Source: Ulota crispa (taxonomy: Eukaryota; Streptophyta; Bryopsida; Orthotrichales; Orthotrichaceae). From it: a stretch of 64,000 nucleotides of DNA. Below are positions 46,102-57,334 of the stretch, one piece after another; positions within the stretch are counted from its first letter, which is position 1; each line of letters opens with the position of its first letter. Made by a program: the position numbers and the translations under genes. The stretch is taken from the NCBI GenBank assembly GCA_963920765.1, contig OY987246.1:6822501-6886500 (forward strand), read 5' to 3'. The notes beneath the pieces are model-generated. The model searched no databases. It worked only from the letters and a program-made list of their open reading frames with translations, and was not told the origin of the DNA.

Positions 46102-47598
46102 TACATATTCACACAAGAGAAATAATCGAAAGTTCTACTCTCACGTACTCTCTAATTTCTAATTAGATCTTCATGTACACATAAATGATCCGGACTTCCG
46201 GAAAGAGTGTCCAAATCTTGTACTTCTTCCAAATCCGGCCACAACACATAAGACATGTTACAAAAGTTTAGCCTCTATATCAGAAGGTTTGGCAAATTGA
46301 TTAAAGAAAGCTGCGTGAAATCCTACCCTTCAAGAGTTTAGAGTGATTGAAGTATCACTAAACAAAACAACAACAAAGAATACAAAAACAAAAAGGTGCA
46401 AGTATTTCCTCACAGCCAATCTGGAAGTGATTCTAGATAGACAGGTTACGCATGAAATCCCTATAACCCCAATATATTACAATAACAAACCCTTCCTAAC
46501 AAAATTCATGGTGCTAAGATGGTAACCGGATAATTAAAAGATTCTTGATCCTTTGCTCACAATCACTCCTGATGGTAGAAAAACCTCTCAACCGTCAACT
46601 AGCATGCATTGAGATTGTTATCCAGATGCACCCAACCTAAAATTAGCTATCCTTCACAAGAATAACCAAATCGTATATCCAAACAGAAACTGTCCATTAG
46701 TACACACAGTTTTACAACCACCTCTATATTGGCTCTAGGAACCGGATCAAACAGAATACACGGATTATCTTCTCTTTCCAATGCTCAGCGTCTAGATACC
46801 TGCAATAAACAATGGTTCTAGCATTGCCAACATACCAATAGCAAATCAAGCGATCGATTCATAATCTTGAAGTGGAAGTCCGGAATTTTGCTTTGCATTA
46901 AGGAAATTGAAAATAAGAGAATATTCAAGGCAATTATCTTAGTTCTACCCTTAATAACTAATCCTTAAGGAATCCCTAAAGGTTTCTTATTAGAGAGCTG
47001 CTGACTAGGAATAACACATATCATTCTTTGTTCTAAAAAGTTATAGACCTCAAGGCTCCACATTGCAAAGTTCTACCAAAAGTAAATTTCAGATCCGGAC
47101 ATTCCGGGTTTGAGATTCCCAGCTTGCTAGAGAATTCCTAATCTAAAAAGCTATGAACCCCCCTTCACGTGGTTAAATCTACCAAAAGTAGGTTTTAGAT
47201 CCGAAAATTTTGGATTTGAGATTCTGGATTGCCAAGAAATGACACATATCATTTTCTGGTCTAGAAATCAATCCTAGATTTACTCAAGGATTCTTCCATT
47301 TGAACTGACTTCCGGTCTGGGAACCAGTTATTGATTCACCAGAATTCATATATTGCTCCGAATAGACTATTCTAAACAACAGTTTCCAATTAGGGAGAAA
47401 ATTATTTCCGGTTTGAAAAGAAACCCTTATTTCTTTGTTAACCGTTTTAAGTACTTAAAGAATTGTCTAATTCCTTAATCGATAATTTTGATAAACTTTT
47501 CTACTTTACTATGTAAAAGCAAAAAAATTGCTCTATGTTACATTACGTATTCTTATTTATTGTCAGAAACACTAAACTCTATATTTTATATTGCAACA
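45863..47598. mobile_element. LTR-like insert (possible solo LTR), 1736 bp
   Basis: Chromovirus 2 has continuous integrase sequence where chromovirus 1 is interrupted here. The insert has TG...CA ends (TGTCACGGATTTATAATG ... TATATTGCAACA) and no coding region, which suggests a solo LTR. Flanks GTTGA and TTTGG agree poorly, so a clean 5-bp duplication is not shown. It contains several GATCCGGAC/CCGGA words and the AT microsatellite at 46029-46096. Confidence 0.5.
46029..46096. repeat. (AT)n microsatellite
   Basis: About 33 uninterrupted AT dinucleotides, continuing as imperfect ATAC to about 46110. Confidence 0.95.
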
Positions 47599-47979
47599 TT
47601 TGGAGCGAGAATATGTGTCATAAGATAGTACAAAGTCTTTGATGGTCTTCGACATCTATGACCACCAAAAAATTTGAAAAATAAGTTTCAACATCTTGTT
47701 GAAACCAAAATGTCTAACGGCTAGAAGGTCCTGGCTTGTTTGCATGATTTGAAGATGTTGGAGTCCGTTTGCAACGTATAGATGTTTTTCAAAGTATAAA
47801 AGCTAATCTTCAATCTTGAATTCGCTGGAATTTTTTGTAGAATTGTTAAAACATTACTTGATATCAAGCATCAAGACATTTGTGGCTGAGGCTGTTTGTA
47901 TTTCGTTTAGATAATTGGAAACAGTGGAAAATAAGACCTGAGTTGTTCGTAAATGAAGGCATTCAGGCTTCAAAAGCGT

Positions 47980-49300
47980 CGTCCGTTATTGATTATATGT
48001 TGTTTCCCTTTCTTTAGGTATAAAATTGGATCTTCTAGATAAGGCATCAGATAATCCTTGTTGCTTTCCGGATCGATATATAATGTCAAAGTCAAATCTA
48101 GATAGAGACATATTTTAACGGGCTTGATAACGATTCAATACACGAGTAGACATGAAATATTCAAGGTTTTTGTGATCAATACATACTATCACCTAGATTG
48201 CAGCGCTTTTAAGAAAATGACATCATTCTTAGAAATAATCTATGATTGCAAATAGCTCTTTATTGTGAATTTCATAGTTGATTTTTGCTGCGTTGAATTT
48301 TTTTTAATGGAAAACAACTAGATGGAGTTTTCCGTCTTCATCATGTTGTGATAATATTGCACTCAATGCAAAATCCGAAGCATTTATCTTCAAAAAGAAC
48401 GATTTAAAAAAATCTGAATGTATCAATATCAAAGCTGTAGTAAAAGCTTTCTTTAGTGTTTGAAAAGCTTTATTTGCTTCTTGACTCCAATTCAACTTAT
48501 CTTTGCATGTAAGCCCTGTGAGTGGAGTGACAATCTAAGAATAATTCTTGATGAGGATTTTATAGAAATTTGCGTAACCAAAAAAACACTGATCATTGCG
48601 TATTGTCTTTAGTGTTATTCAATCTAATACGGTTTGAATATTTTTGGAATCCATTAAAATACTGTCACTCAAAATGATATAGTCAAAAAATTCAACTTGA
48701 GTAGTGTAGAGATCACACTTTTTGAATTTGACGTATAATCCGATATTGCGAAGTTTTTTAAGTACTAGCTTTATATATTTTTCATGTTGAATTGGATCCT
48801 TGAAATATATCAAAATGTCTTCTAAATAGCAAATAACAAATTTGTTTAAAAACACTCAAAATATATCATTTATAAGATGTTGAAAGATAGTCGGTGCATT
48901 TGTAAGTCTAAAATGCATGACATTGTATTCAAAATAGCCATATTTTGTCCGCAAACTTGTTTTCCATTTGTCACCTTCATTAATTTGTACAAGATTGTAT
49001 GTTCTTCTAAGATTAATCTTAATATAAATCTTTGCTTATTCAATTTAGTCAAAAAGCCCGTTGATTAGAGGTAATGGATACCAATTTTTAATTGTTACTT
49101 TGTTGGAGCTGTGGTAGTCTACGCACATTTGTAAATATCTATTTTTCTTCTTCACAAATAGAGTAGGTGCACCAGTTGGAGACTATGAGTGTTAAATAAA
49201 ATTTTTAGCTAAATTTTTGTCAAGATATTCTCTCAATGTAGAGAGCTCATTCTGCGATAGATTATAAATGGGTTCAAAAAGTGATTGTGCTCTTTGTTCA
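47980..49300 (-). pseudogene. Reverse transcriptase and RNase H of chromovirus 1
   Basis: RT catalytic region FLNKFVICYLEDILIYFKD (48780-48855) has Glu at the first Asp of the YxDD box. RNase H region NWSQEANKAFQTLKKAF and FFLKINASDFALSAILSQ (48304-48495) has Asn at the first catalytic Asp. Other readable parts are the thumb (KFKKCDLYTTQVEFFDYI) and the N-terminal palm near 48870-49230. Stops separate all pieces. Confidence 0.88.
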
Positions 49301-49413
49301 AGATCAATAGCGAAATCATAGTATCAATGCTTAGACAAAGTATCTGCGTTTTGCTTTTCAAAGACATCTTAATGTTCTTTGTACACTTTTGGAAGCATGA
49401 TTGTCTTGGTAGT

Positions 49414-50038
49414 TTACTCAAATATTGGAATAGCATATGTCACAAATATATCACCATTTTTGGTAGTTTGCATAAATACTTGAGCTTCGACACATATATG
49501 ATTAGACACATTTTGGCCGGAAAATTCTTCAAATCTAATCACTGGTTTATTTGTAGTAGGATTTTCAGGAAAAAAAGTAATACTACGATTTGCCCAATCA
49601 ATTTGGAGATTATATTTTTTAAGCCAAGAAAGTCTTAAAATCACAGGATTGGACGGAGAACAAATAATATTGTAAATTACATGGCTATTATAATTTTTTG
49701 CTACTATCTGTAAAAAAATTATCTTGTGGATAACATCACTAGAAGATAGCGGTCGTCCATCAATAACTTCAATGTGAACGGCTTTTGACTTTTGAACTAT
49801 AAGAATCTTATGCAGTTTCACAAATGATTTATCAAATAAAACATGCTAAGGCTCCAAAATCTATCAAAGCATGGACTTTAATATTTTTAGAACTTAAACA
49901 AACTAATATGATAAAACAAAAAGCGAGATTTGCAAATAATACAGGACCTAAAGATTTTGACGATGTTGTAGGATCCAATCGCACGGTTCCTATTGTGACT
50001 GAACTTTGTCGTTTTCCTGTTGAACGTTGATGCTCCAA
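49414..50038 (-). pseudogene. Aspartic protease region of chromovirus 1
   Basis: Two frames, 49832-50038 and 49414-49821, read ALIDFGALACFI and KLHKILIVQKSKAVHIEVID with ILRLSWLKKYNLQIDW, the pattern of a gypsy protease. Phe replaces the Ser/Thr after the catalytic Asp. The pieces are separated by a stop near 49822. Confidence 0.85.
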
Positions 50039-51036
50039 AGTTGTAAAGCGCGTCGCTGTTTTTCAAAACAATCGCTAACTTTATGTCATTCTTTTCTACA
50101 ATAAAAACATAATCCTCCCTTGTGTCGGCACTTCTTCTCTAGTTTAGTAAAGAGTTTGACTCAAATTGCATCAATTTGTATGACTTCAGCTTTAGATTGT
50201 TTTTCCAAACTTGAAGCCAAAGAAGTGATAAAATAGCCGGTGTAAGGTCGCGACATAGTCCATACTCATTTATCTTGTTGATGTTCAAATAGCATATTGT
50301 CGTATTTGACAGTTTCGCTAATAGCTTTGTTTAATATTGTAGGATTTGGCAACGAAAGTAGGAAGTCTTTCACTCCATCACGTAAGCCATAATAGAATTG
50401 ATTTATCAAAGCTTGTTTGCCCCGATTGATATTGCATGTGAGTTGGCCAAAATCTGAAGCATAGACTAATGCTGAACATCTTTCTTGTCGTAAGCTCCGG
50501 ATTTTTGTTATCGTAGAGCGTATTTTGTCATGTTCACTAAATGCTTATCCAAAAGCGTCTATAAACACTTCAAAACTGTTGAGTATCGAAGAATTTTTTT
50601 CAAAAAGCGGTGCATACCAAAAAAATGTTTGTCCAGATAACAAAATTCTTGCCACTCCAATGCAAGCTGCATCTCTCGAATATTGTTGAGGTTAAGGGAG
50701 CATAATGAGTCGGATTTGATTAACAAAACCACGAAATTTAAAATGCGTACCGTCAAATATCTCTAAAAAACTGACTCTAGGTTCTTTACTCTCGTTAGAA
50801 TTTAAAACCTCTAACATGGAACTTGATAGATTGTTGATTTGAATAGTTAGTGCGGGTATTACAATATGTTCCCGCTCTATAGATTGTTGCAGCCTTGCTT
50901 GAAGATCAAACAGTTTTGAGTTGAGTTCTTTGGTCTGTTTGAATATTTATTGTCACTCTAGATTCATGGTTATAATCATAGACATGATAGCATCAAATTT
51001 TAATTTGTTCATAACGATTTTGTTTTCTTCTGTCAT
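50039..51036 (-). pseudogene. gag of chromovirus 1 with CCHC knuckle
   Basis: The probable start is ATG at 51036 (MTEENKIVMNKLKF). The capsid part is decayed (50559-50756 readable). A zinc knuckle near 50070-50115 reads CFYCRKE-stop-HKVSDC, the stop standing at the expected Gly. Confidence 0.8.
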
Positions 51037-51409
51037 GGTGATAATATAGTATTATAGTAATACACGTTGATAAATACAACAAAACCGCGAACACTCAAAG
51101 AGATAAACATGGTAGATTATGACAGTAACACTTTAAAACTAGCTTCGCAAAATTTTTGTACAAGTTTCTTTCTAAATTTATGTTTAAATCTGCTAATTAT
51201 ACAAATTTTAAGATTGGAATTGAATTCACGGACAAAGGGTCTATTCATATTTATAAAACTTCAACTGTACAAAAAATCTATAGTGAGAACAGACAATACC
51301 ATCATCTTAAAATTGGGTAATCCACAACTTCTAAAACACCTTGCAATTTTCAAATAGAGGGATAATCTACACTCTACTCAAAATCAGAAAGTTTTGATAA
51401 TATTGAAGG

Positions 51410-51423
51410 CAATCTCGACAAAC
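51410..51423 (-). promoter_or_regulatory. Primer-binding site of chromovirus 1, self-priming type
   Basis: Directly next to the 5' LTR the sense strand reads GTTTGTCGAGATTG, which does not start with TGG and so is not the usual tRNA 3'-end complement. Twelve bases pair with CAGTCTCGATAA at 51598-51587 in the R region of the same LTR, 31 bp downstream of a TATATAA (51629-51623). Confidence 0.7.
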
Positions 51424-51879
51424 TATTAGAGACAAACTTAGAGACAATAACACAATAGAGGAAACATAGAATCAAGACAAGAATTCAAAAGTATATTTAA
51501 AACCAAGGCTAAAGAAATATATTAGATGGTAGTAATACAAAGTAAGGCTAAGGCTTGAAGGCCAAATGCTAAGGCGGCAAGATGAGTTATCGAGACTGAA
51601 GAACATCTCAGTTTCGACTCTTTTATATACTCAAGATCGAAGCTTGTCCGTCAAGCTTGGAAGTTACTTGTTAAACTTCCTCCGACTTGAACAACAAGCT
51701 TGGAAATTGCTCAAGGAGCTTTTTCCAACTTGGACGGCACTCTAACTACTTTTACTAGATAAAAAGCTTCTTGAGAAGCTTCCCACATTCTAAAATCTTC
51801 TAGAAACTTCTAACTTTCTAAAACTCTCTAGATGATTTTATGAGTTTCTATCTTTGGTTAATTGATTATGTCCGTGATA
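51424..51879 (-). repeat. 5' LTR of chromovirus 1
   Basis: Pairs with 44232-44705. It holds TTCTAGAA-rich U3 (51790-51850), TATATAA at 51629-51623 and the putative mRNA start CAGTCTCGATAA at 51598-51587. The terminal TGTCA has decayed to TATCA. Confidence 0.93.
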
Positions 51880-52004
51880 GTCAGGGCAACCCGGGCAACT
51901 CAAAAATTTCTTCAAAAATTACTTTTCAAGTTTGTTTTTATTTTAAATTGGTTCTTTAGACCTAAATATAAGTGGGAAGCTTTGAATCATTCAATTTCCA
52001 TTAA

Positions 52005-52642
52005 CCCTTGAGCGCCCAGAGTTATTTTAAGACTTAGGAAAAAATGGGGGGTTTAATGGCTACTATAGCTTGGAAAATTACATAAAAAAAAAATGACCAT
52101 AGGATTTGAAAAAGACTACTTTCTTAGTTGATGGGTATCAACCTTGATTGTTTTTATTGTACAAATTAAGAGAAAAAATGATATAAAGTTGTAGGTCCCA
52201 ACGATAAGATCATGTTGTTGGAGCACTTAAAAGTTAATGAAATGAAAGTTATGAGAAGTTTTAGTTTGCGGGTAGGTGTGGAGTCAACCTACCTGCCAAC
52301 TAAAACTTCTCATAACTTTCCTCTCATTAATGGAAATTGAATGATTCAAAGCTTCCCACCTATATATAGGTCTAAAGAACCAATTAAAAAAATAGCTTGA
52401 AAAGTAAATTTTAAAGAAGTTTTTGAGCTGCCCGGGCTGCCTTGACGAGCAAAGAAAACAACAAATCATGCAATAACTTTTGAACCTTATAGTAAAAAGT
52501 TGTGAAAATTATTGGGCCTAATAGCTGCTCCTTGGGTACTTCATGTGTGAAAATAAAATAAGAAACAAATGCAAAACTCATTTGTTGTGACCTGCCCAAA
52601 ATCACCAGATAGCTCAAAATACATCTTCTGGGCCTTGAAGGG
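52005..52642. mobile_element. TTAA MITE, family B, complete copy, 638 bp
   Basis: TTAA at 52001-52004 and 52643-52646; ends CCCTTGAGCGCCCAGA and, inverted, CCCTTCAAGGCCCAGA. It has inserted into another B copy, whose uninterrupted sequence (TTTCCATTAATGAG) can be read, inverted, inside this element. It has a central palindrome around GTTATGAGAAGTTTTAGTT. Confidence 0.85.
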
Positions 52643-52646
52643 TTAA

Positions 52647-53863
52647 TCCCTAAAGGACCAAGCCTCTTTTTATGGGACAAATGGGATTTTGGGCATGTAT
52701 CTATGACTAAACTACTTTGCATGATTTTTTGAGACTTTGATTGAAGGTGTGGAATTTAAAGATCTATGTGGCTATCTAATTTTTTCTTAATTCTAAAGTT
52801 TATTGAAGAAGTTAAAATTTATTTTTTGGAAAACGGGCAAGATCGGAAAGCCCAAAAACTTCTTAAAAAATATCATTTAAAAAAAAAAAAAAAATAGGTT
52901 CTTTAGACTTATATATACACATGGAGCTTTTAATCATTCAATTTTCATTGATGAGATGAAAGTTATGAGAAGTTTTTGTTTGTGGATAGGTGTGGTTTTT
53001 GAGAATCCATAACTACCTGCAAACAAAAACTTCTCATAACTTTCATCTCATCAATGAAAATTGAATGATTAAAAGCTTCCTATCTATCTATATTACTAAG
53101 TGGGAGCCTAACCCTCACTGACTCCGCACCCTTTTCTAGAAGCTTCTACAACTTTTTGGATGTAAGTTGAAGCAATAAAGGATGCCCTAGATATAAAACA
53201 CCAAGCACCCTTAAACTATGTCTTTTTCCAATATCTTCTAGAACTTTTTGGTGGAAGTTGAAACATGAAGGATGCCTCAAATATGGAACACCTAACACCC
53301 TTTAACCATGTGTTAGAAAAACAACAAAACACCAAACGTCCCCTAGCAAAGTATAAAACAAGAGCATTGTGATGAGGGCAATTATACTTTTGGTTTCCAA
53401 AATGAACCAAAAAGGTGGTGCATCAAGGTTAGATTCTAAACCAATTGTGAGGTATTGACTTTTTGTAAAACCCATTCAGATTAGACTCTAGAGCAATTGA
53501 TTTGTGAGATGTTATTTATTTGTAAAATTGAATGTTGCATTACCCATACATGTCCAATTCATGCAAAGCATGTGCTTGTATACTAGTGTATATATAAGTC
53601 TAAAGAACCTCTTTCATATTTTTATTTTATTTTTATTCAATTTTTAAAGAAGTTTTTGGGCTGCCCGATCTCACCTAGTTTTGGAAATTCATTTTTAACT
53701 TCTTCAATAAGTGTCAAAATTAAGAAAAATTTAAACGCCCAAGTAGATCTTTGAATTCCCCACCTTCAATAAAAGTTTCAAAAATTCACAAAAAGCAGAT
53801 TAGCTATAGGTACATGCCCGAAATTCATTTGTCCCTCAAGGGGACAATTAGTCCTTTAGGGGT
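52647..53863. mobile_element. TTAA MITE, family C, with Helitron inside
   Basis: TTAA at 52643-52646 (shared with the preceding MITE) and 53864-53867. Ends TCCCTAAAGGACCAAG and, inverted, CCCCTAAAGGACTAAT. Two long inverted arms meet at ACTTCTCATAACTTTCATCTC near 53030. The right arm is split by the 504-bp Helitron at 53083-53586; without it the MITE would be about 713 bp. Confidence 0.85.
53083..53586 (+). mobile_element. Non-autonomous Helitron, 504 bp
   Basis: Begins TCTATCTATATTACTAAGTG with GGGAGCCTAACCC following, and ends GCTTGTATACTAG, a typical plant Helitron pair (TC...CTAG). AAGCATGTGCTT just before the end is a perfect 3' hairpin. It sits between A and T with no duplication, and the opposite arm of the host MITE provides the empty site (CCATGTGTATATATAAG, inverted). 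It contains TTCTAGAAGCTTCTACAAC, like the chromovirus LTRs. Confidence 0.88.
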
Positions 53864-54215
53864 TAAGGTCATTACATGCCTAACTTAAATCAATTTATTG
53901 CTTTAAACTTTTGCTCTTATATATATTTTTAATGGATTTTTAATTAGGATTTTTCTCCAAGCTCTAGTATATTTGAGGCTCATTTTCAAGATCTTTCAAC
54001 ATGAGAAAACTCAAGATTGCAAGTGGACACCCTTGTATAAAAGCTTCAGTAGAAATATCATCCAAGTTTCATTTTCAAAATCAGATTTTTGGTGTTAAAA
54101 ATAGACTTAAGAAAAACTTATATTGAAAAAAAAAAAAACTAGAAATAGTGAAGTTTGATAAGGTATTATTCATCTTCAAAATTTTGCAGATTTGGCTTGG
54201 GCATTTAGGGGTTAA

Positions 54216-55214
54216 TTTATCAATGTTGAATTATTTCCCTTTTTCTTGTACATTTTTTTAAAACCTTCAAATAATTCAAACGTTTTTGGTAATGAGTGAC
54301 GATTTCTTCTACTTCACTCTTAGATAAAAACACACAAAAAATCCCACCAAAAAAATTCAAAAATCCACAATTAGGTAAGTAATAATTTCTGTAATATGAT
54401 TATCAAATTTTGGTTGCTTGATTGTTTGAAAGCTTGAGTAAGCAAAATTTTAGCAACTTGTTTGGAATGCTATATGAATTAAGATGTATATATAAACAAA
54501 CTTGTTTGAAATTTATTCCTGGTAATCATTGTAGTTTATTGAAGATATTCATAGAAAAACATATTAAAAAAATAGTTATATACTGTATTTAACAGATGTT
54601 TGATAGCAAAAAATTGAAGATAGTTGTTATTTTACAAAAAAATTGTTTGAGTCTATGGTTTTTCATACTAAGTGCATTATCTTATTACGTAAACCACTCC
54701 CAGGAAACTCGCCCTTCAGTTCTTAGGAGGTTTTTGCGTCGTAATGCTAGATTCTGCGGGTCTTCCTGCGTAATCGAGCATTATGAAATTTTCATCTGAT
54801 CTCAATTCTCATCTTTGATTTTTTATCCTTTCCTGCTTGTGCTTTACGTCAGGCAACGCCTTTGTCATTAGGTATTGTGTGAAAAAAAAGCGCATCCTCG
54901 TCGGGTTCAGCCCTCTTTGTTGGCACTTTTTTTCACGCAATGCCCTCCTCCTCAAGCATTGCCCTATACACAATGTTTTGAAATACAGATACAACAATCA
55001 AACCTTGGTATTCACGTTTTTAATGTAAAATTTATTAAAATTATTTTAGCACAAGTGCAAATACTGCTAATCACACTACATTGATGTTTGTAAAGATTAT
55101 TTACATGAAAAAAATTGGACTACTATAGTTGACTTCAATTGCAACATCGCAGACTTGTACCATTGACACCATATACCCACTTCACTCAAATTTATATTGC
55201 CCTTTCTGTATGGA
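54216..55214. other. Intergenic, no gene recognised
   Basis: A somewhat GC-richer patch at 54690-54960 has overlapping short frames on both strands (54596-54799, 54809-54997, 54837-55084) but no domain or splice-bounded structure. Confidence 0.45.
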
Positions 55215-55223
55215 GAATAATAT

Positions 55224-55635
55224 GGAAATTGATATGCGTACCACACCTTCTTGACTATCCCACCACACCCCATGGTAAATTTTAGATTTCTACCATCAAA
55301 AAGTTGAATTTGAGAATTTGGAATTCAGAGTTGAACTTCAGAGACCTGGATTTTGTCTAGAATCACAAAAAAATGTTGTAATTGAACAACATCCAATGAA
55401 AAAGCTTAGCTGGGGGTAAAAGTATGACTTTTACTTTTGTTTATAAAAAATAAAAAAAAATTCATTGGGTGTTGTTCAATTAAAACTTTTTTTGAGACTC
55501 TAGGCAAAATCACTATCTTTGAGTTCAAATTTGAATTCCAAATTTTCAAATTCAAGTTCAAGATGGTGAAAATCTAAGATTTAATCCGGGGTGTGGTGGG
55601 ATAGTCAAGAAGGTGTGGTACGTATATCAATTCCC
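55224..55635. mobile_element. Hairpin MITE, 412 bp, Mutator-like target duplication
   Basis: Left arm GGAAATTGATATGCGTACCA plus CACCTTCTTGACTATCCC is inverted at the right end. Flanks GAATAATAT (55215-55223) and GAATAATAA (55636-55644) match at 8 of 9 bases. Arms are inverted throughout, meeting at an A/T-rich centre. Confidence 0.8.
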
Positions 55636-55644
55636 GAATAATAA

Positions 55645-56683
55645 ATGTCTAAACGTGAACTATTTTGAATAAACAAGAAACCATCTAAAAAACCATGTTA
55701 TGTTACATTTATTAGTATATAAAAACATGATAACAAAAACAAATCAAAGGTGTGTTAGATCATTAACTGGGATAAGTCCTTAAATTAACCAAAAATAAAA
55801 GATAAAAGAATAAAGACTTCAATGGTCAAGTGAAGTGAACATTGTTTGAACTTCTACATCTTTTATAATTGAATGGTTGTTCAACCAATCTTGGCCCAAC
55901 ACTCACCTATTGCAAATGATATTGATTTCTCTTATAACTAATTTAAAACTACCCTAGAACATTATTTCTTTGCTAAGTGGTGCTTTCACCACTATGAGCT
56001 TTACCATAACACAATCGTTTTGATTTCATTGCTGTATACACATTTTTATTTCCAATGTGGAAGCATTTTCTATAAATAGAATTTACATTTTATTTATTAT
56101 TTGCAGCACGTTTATGTTTATAGACCTTTGGGACATTTTCCTTTTTTCATTTACACAGTTTATAGTGAGCAATGCTTCTAGAAAATGCTTTGAAATTTTT
56201 CATGGTCCTGTTTTGGAAATTTCTCATTGTCATGCCTTGAAAATTTCGCACGGTCATATCTTGGAAATATCTCAAATAGATTCTACCTCCATTCTCAACC
56301 ACAAGTTTAAACATCCCCTTATTGTTCCCCTTCCAAAGTTCCATTCTCGTACTCCAAGTACGTCTTGTGGAATATTCGACATGATTGCACAATTTCCACA
56401 TGCAAATCACTTGGTCAAAAAAATGAAGTCTCAAACTTATGATGTCGAATGAATTGAAAACATGCTTCATGTTTTTCAGTACGGTGGCTCAATGAGCAAG
56501 GAGATCCATAAAACAGTAGAAAGCCGACGAAATGAAACGCCAAAAAAACCAATACAAATTTGAATCTCTTACATACAGTAATAAAAACTAGTCAATAAAA
56601 ACTAGCCGAATTTTCAAAATTGTATAATCATATAACAAATGCATAGGCAACTATCTGATGCATCTACTTGAAAATTTTGGTTC
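55645..56683. other. Intergenic, no gene recognised
   Basis: A short direct repeat of 24-27 bp (TTTTGGAAATTTCTCATTGTC, TTGAAAATTTCGCACGGTC, TTGGAAATATCTC) at 56210-56275 gives a repetitive frame on both strands (56057-56452 plus, 56147-56470 minus). No known domain. Confidence 0.45.
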
Positions 56684-56687
56684 TTAA

Positions 56688-57327
56688 CCTCTAAATGCCC
56701 AAGGTCTTTTTTGAGCTTCTAGGAATTGTTCTAAACTTAACAAAAAGTCAACAACATTTTTATAAGTTCTATCAAATTTTTTTTAAATTGTAACTTTACA
56801 AATTCAAATTAGATATGTTAAACATCACATAGGAAAAGAAAACACAAAAATATCACTTACGGATTGAAAGATTATAATGTTTGATCAAGAGGGTGTTAAA
56901 ATTGCATAAAATGATTTCAAGTCTTTCAATCCTCTTTTCACATGTCAAATCTAAAATGTTGGTCACCAAAAAAATATGAGGTCAAAGGACGTAACATATA
57001 TCTCCAATCCATTTACTGAAAATCTCATTTACAATTTTTTTTAAATGAATTTCTCATGTGAAATTTTCTCCAAGATCTAGTGTATTTGAGGCTCGTTTTC
57101 ATGAGCTCTCAACACTAATAAAGTCAAGATTGCAATGGACACCTTTGCACAAAATTTTGAATAGAAAATTCACAATTAATAATTTTCAAAATTAGGCTTT
57201 TGATGCTAAAAATAGATTTCAAAAAGAATAATTCTAATATACAAAATACAAAAATAACAATATAGTAGGTTTTATAGAACTTCAAAATATTGTCGACACC
57301 AAAATGTGGTGCCTTGGGCATTTAGGG
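56688..57327. mobile_element. piggyBac-like TTAA MITE, family A copy 4
   Basis: TTAA at 56684-56687; the right flank is TTGA (57328-57331), a decayed TTAA. Ends CTCTAAATGCCCAAGG and, inverted, CCCTAAATGCCCAAGGC. Length 640 bp, interior paralogous to 8246-8889 but more diverged. Confidence 0.8.
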
Positions 57328-57334
57328 TTGATGA

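Larger units (their letters stand above)
45145..47960 (-). pseudogene. Integrase of chromovirus 1, interrupted
   Basis: The core domain (45190-45860) and the HHCC zinc domain (47600-47960, with HFGFNKMLKLI) are separated by the 1736-bp insert at 45863-47598. Readable core words on the minus strand include [10 protein letters not shown] and RVNHVLKQYLQC. Numerous stops and the insert make it inactive; the second zinc Cys pair appears lost (SYDTYS). Confidence 0.8.
44232..51879 (-). mobile_element. Chromodomain Ty3/gypsy element (chromovirus 1)
   Basis: The 474-bp and 456-bp LTRs flank a minus-strand internal region with gag, CCHC knuckle, protease, RT, RNase H, integrase and chromodomain in that order. 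LTRs start TGTCA-CGRA and end near GACA on the sense strand. A polypurine tract lies at 44706-44719 and a primer-binding site at 51410-51423. LTR divergence and stops in every gene show an old, inactive copy. The integrase is split by a 1.7-kb LTR-like insert. The same family as 58007-64000. Confidence 0.93.
44043..52000. mobile_element. TTAA MITE, family B, containing chromovirus 1
   Basis: It begins after TTAA 44039-44042 with TCCATCAAGGCCTAGG; 44043-44231 plus 51880-52000 match, inverted, the right part of the complete B copy at 52005-52642. The chromovirus entered between ATCAG (44227-44231) and GTCAG (51880-51884), a 5-bp duplication with one change. Beyond 52000 the rest of this MITE is missing; two other TTAA MITEs follow instead. 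Confidence 0.75.
43365..54211. mobile_element. piggyBac-like TTAA MITE, family A copy 3, split by a 9.8-kb nest
   Basis: The left part 43365-44042 (after TTAA 43361-43364) and right part 53868-54211 (before TTAA 54212-54215) together match the intact copies at 8246-8889 and 16540-17184. The break is at an internal TTAA (44039-44042 and 53864-53867); the intact copies show TTTAAGGTCATTAC there. The left part also carries a 384-bp Helitron. Confidence 0.85.

Noticed and set aside
51410-51423. Primer-binding site matched to a tRNA 3' end.
   Set aside because: It does not begin with TGG and no tRNA 3' end I know fits; pairing with the element's own LTR is better.
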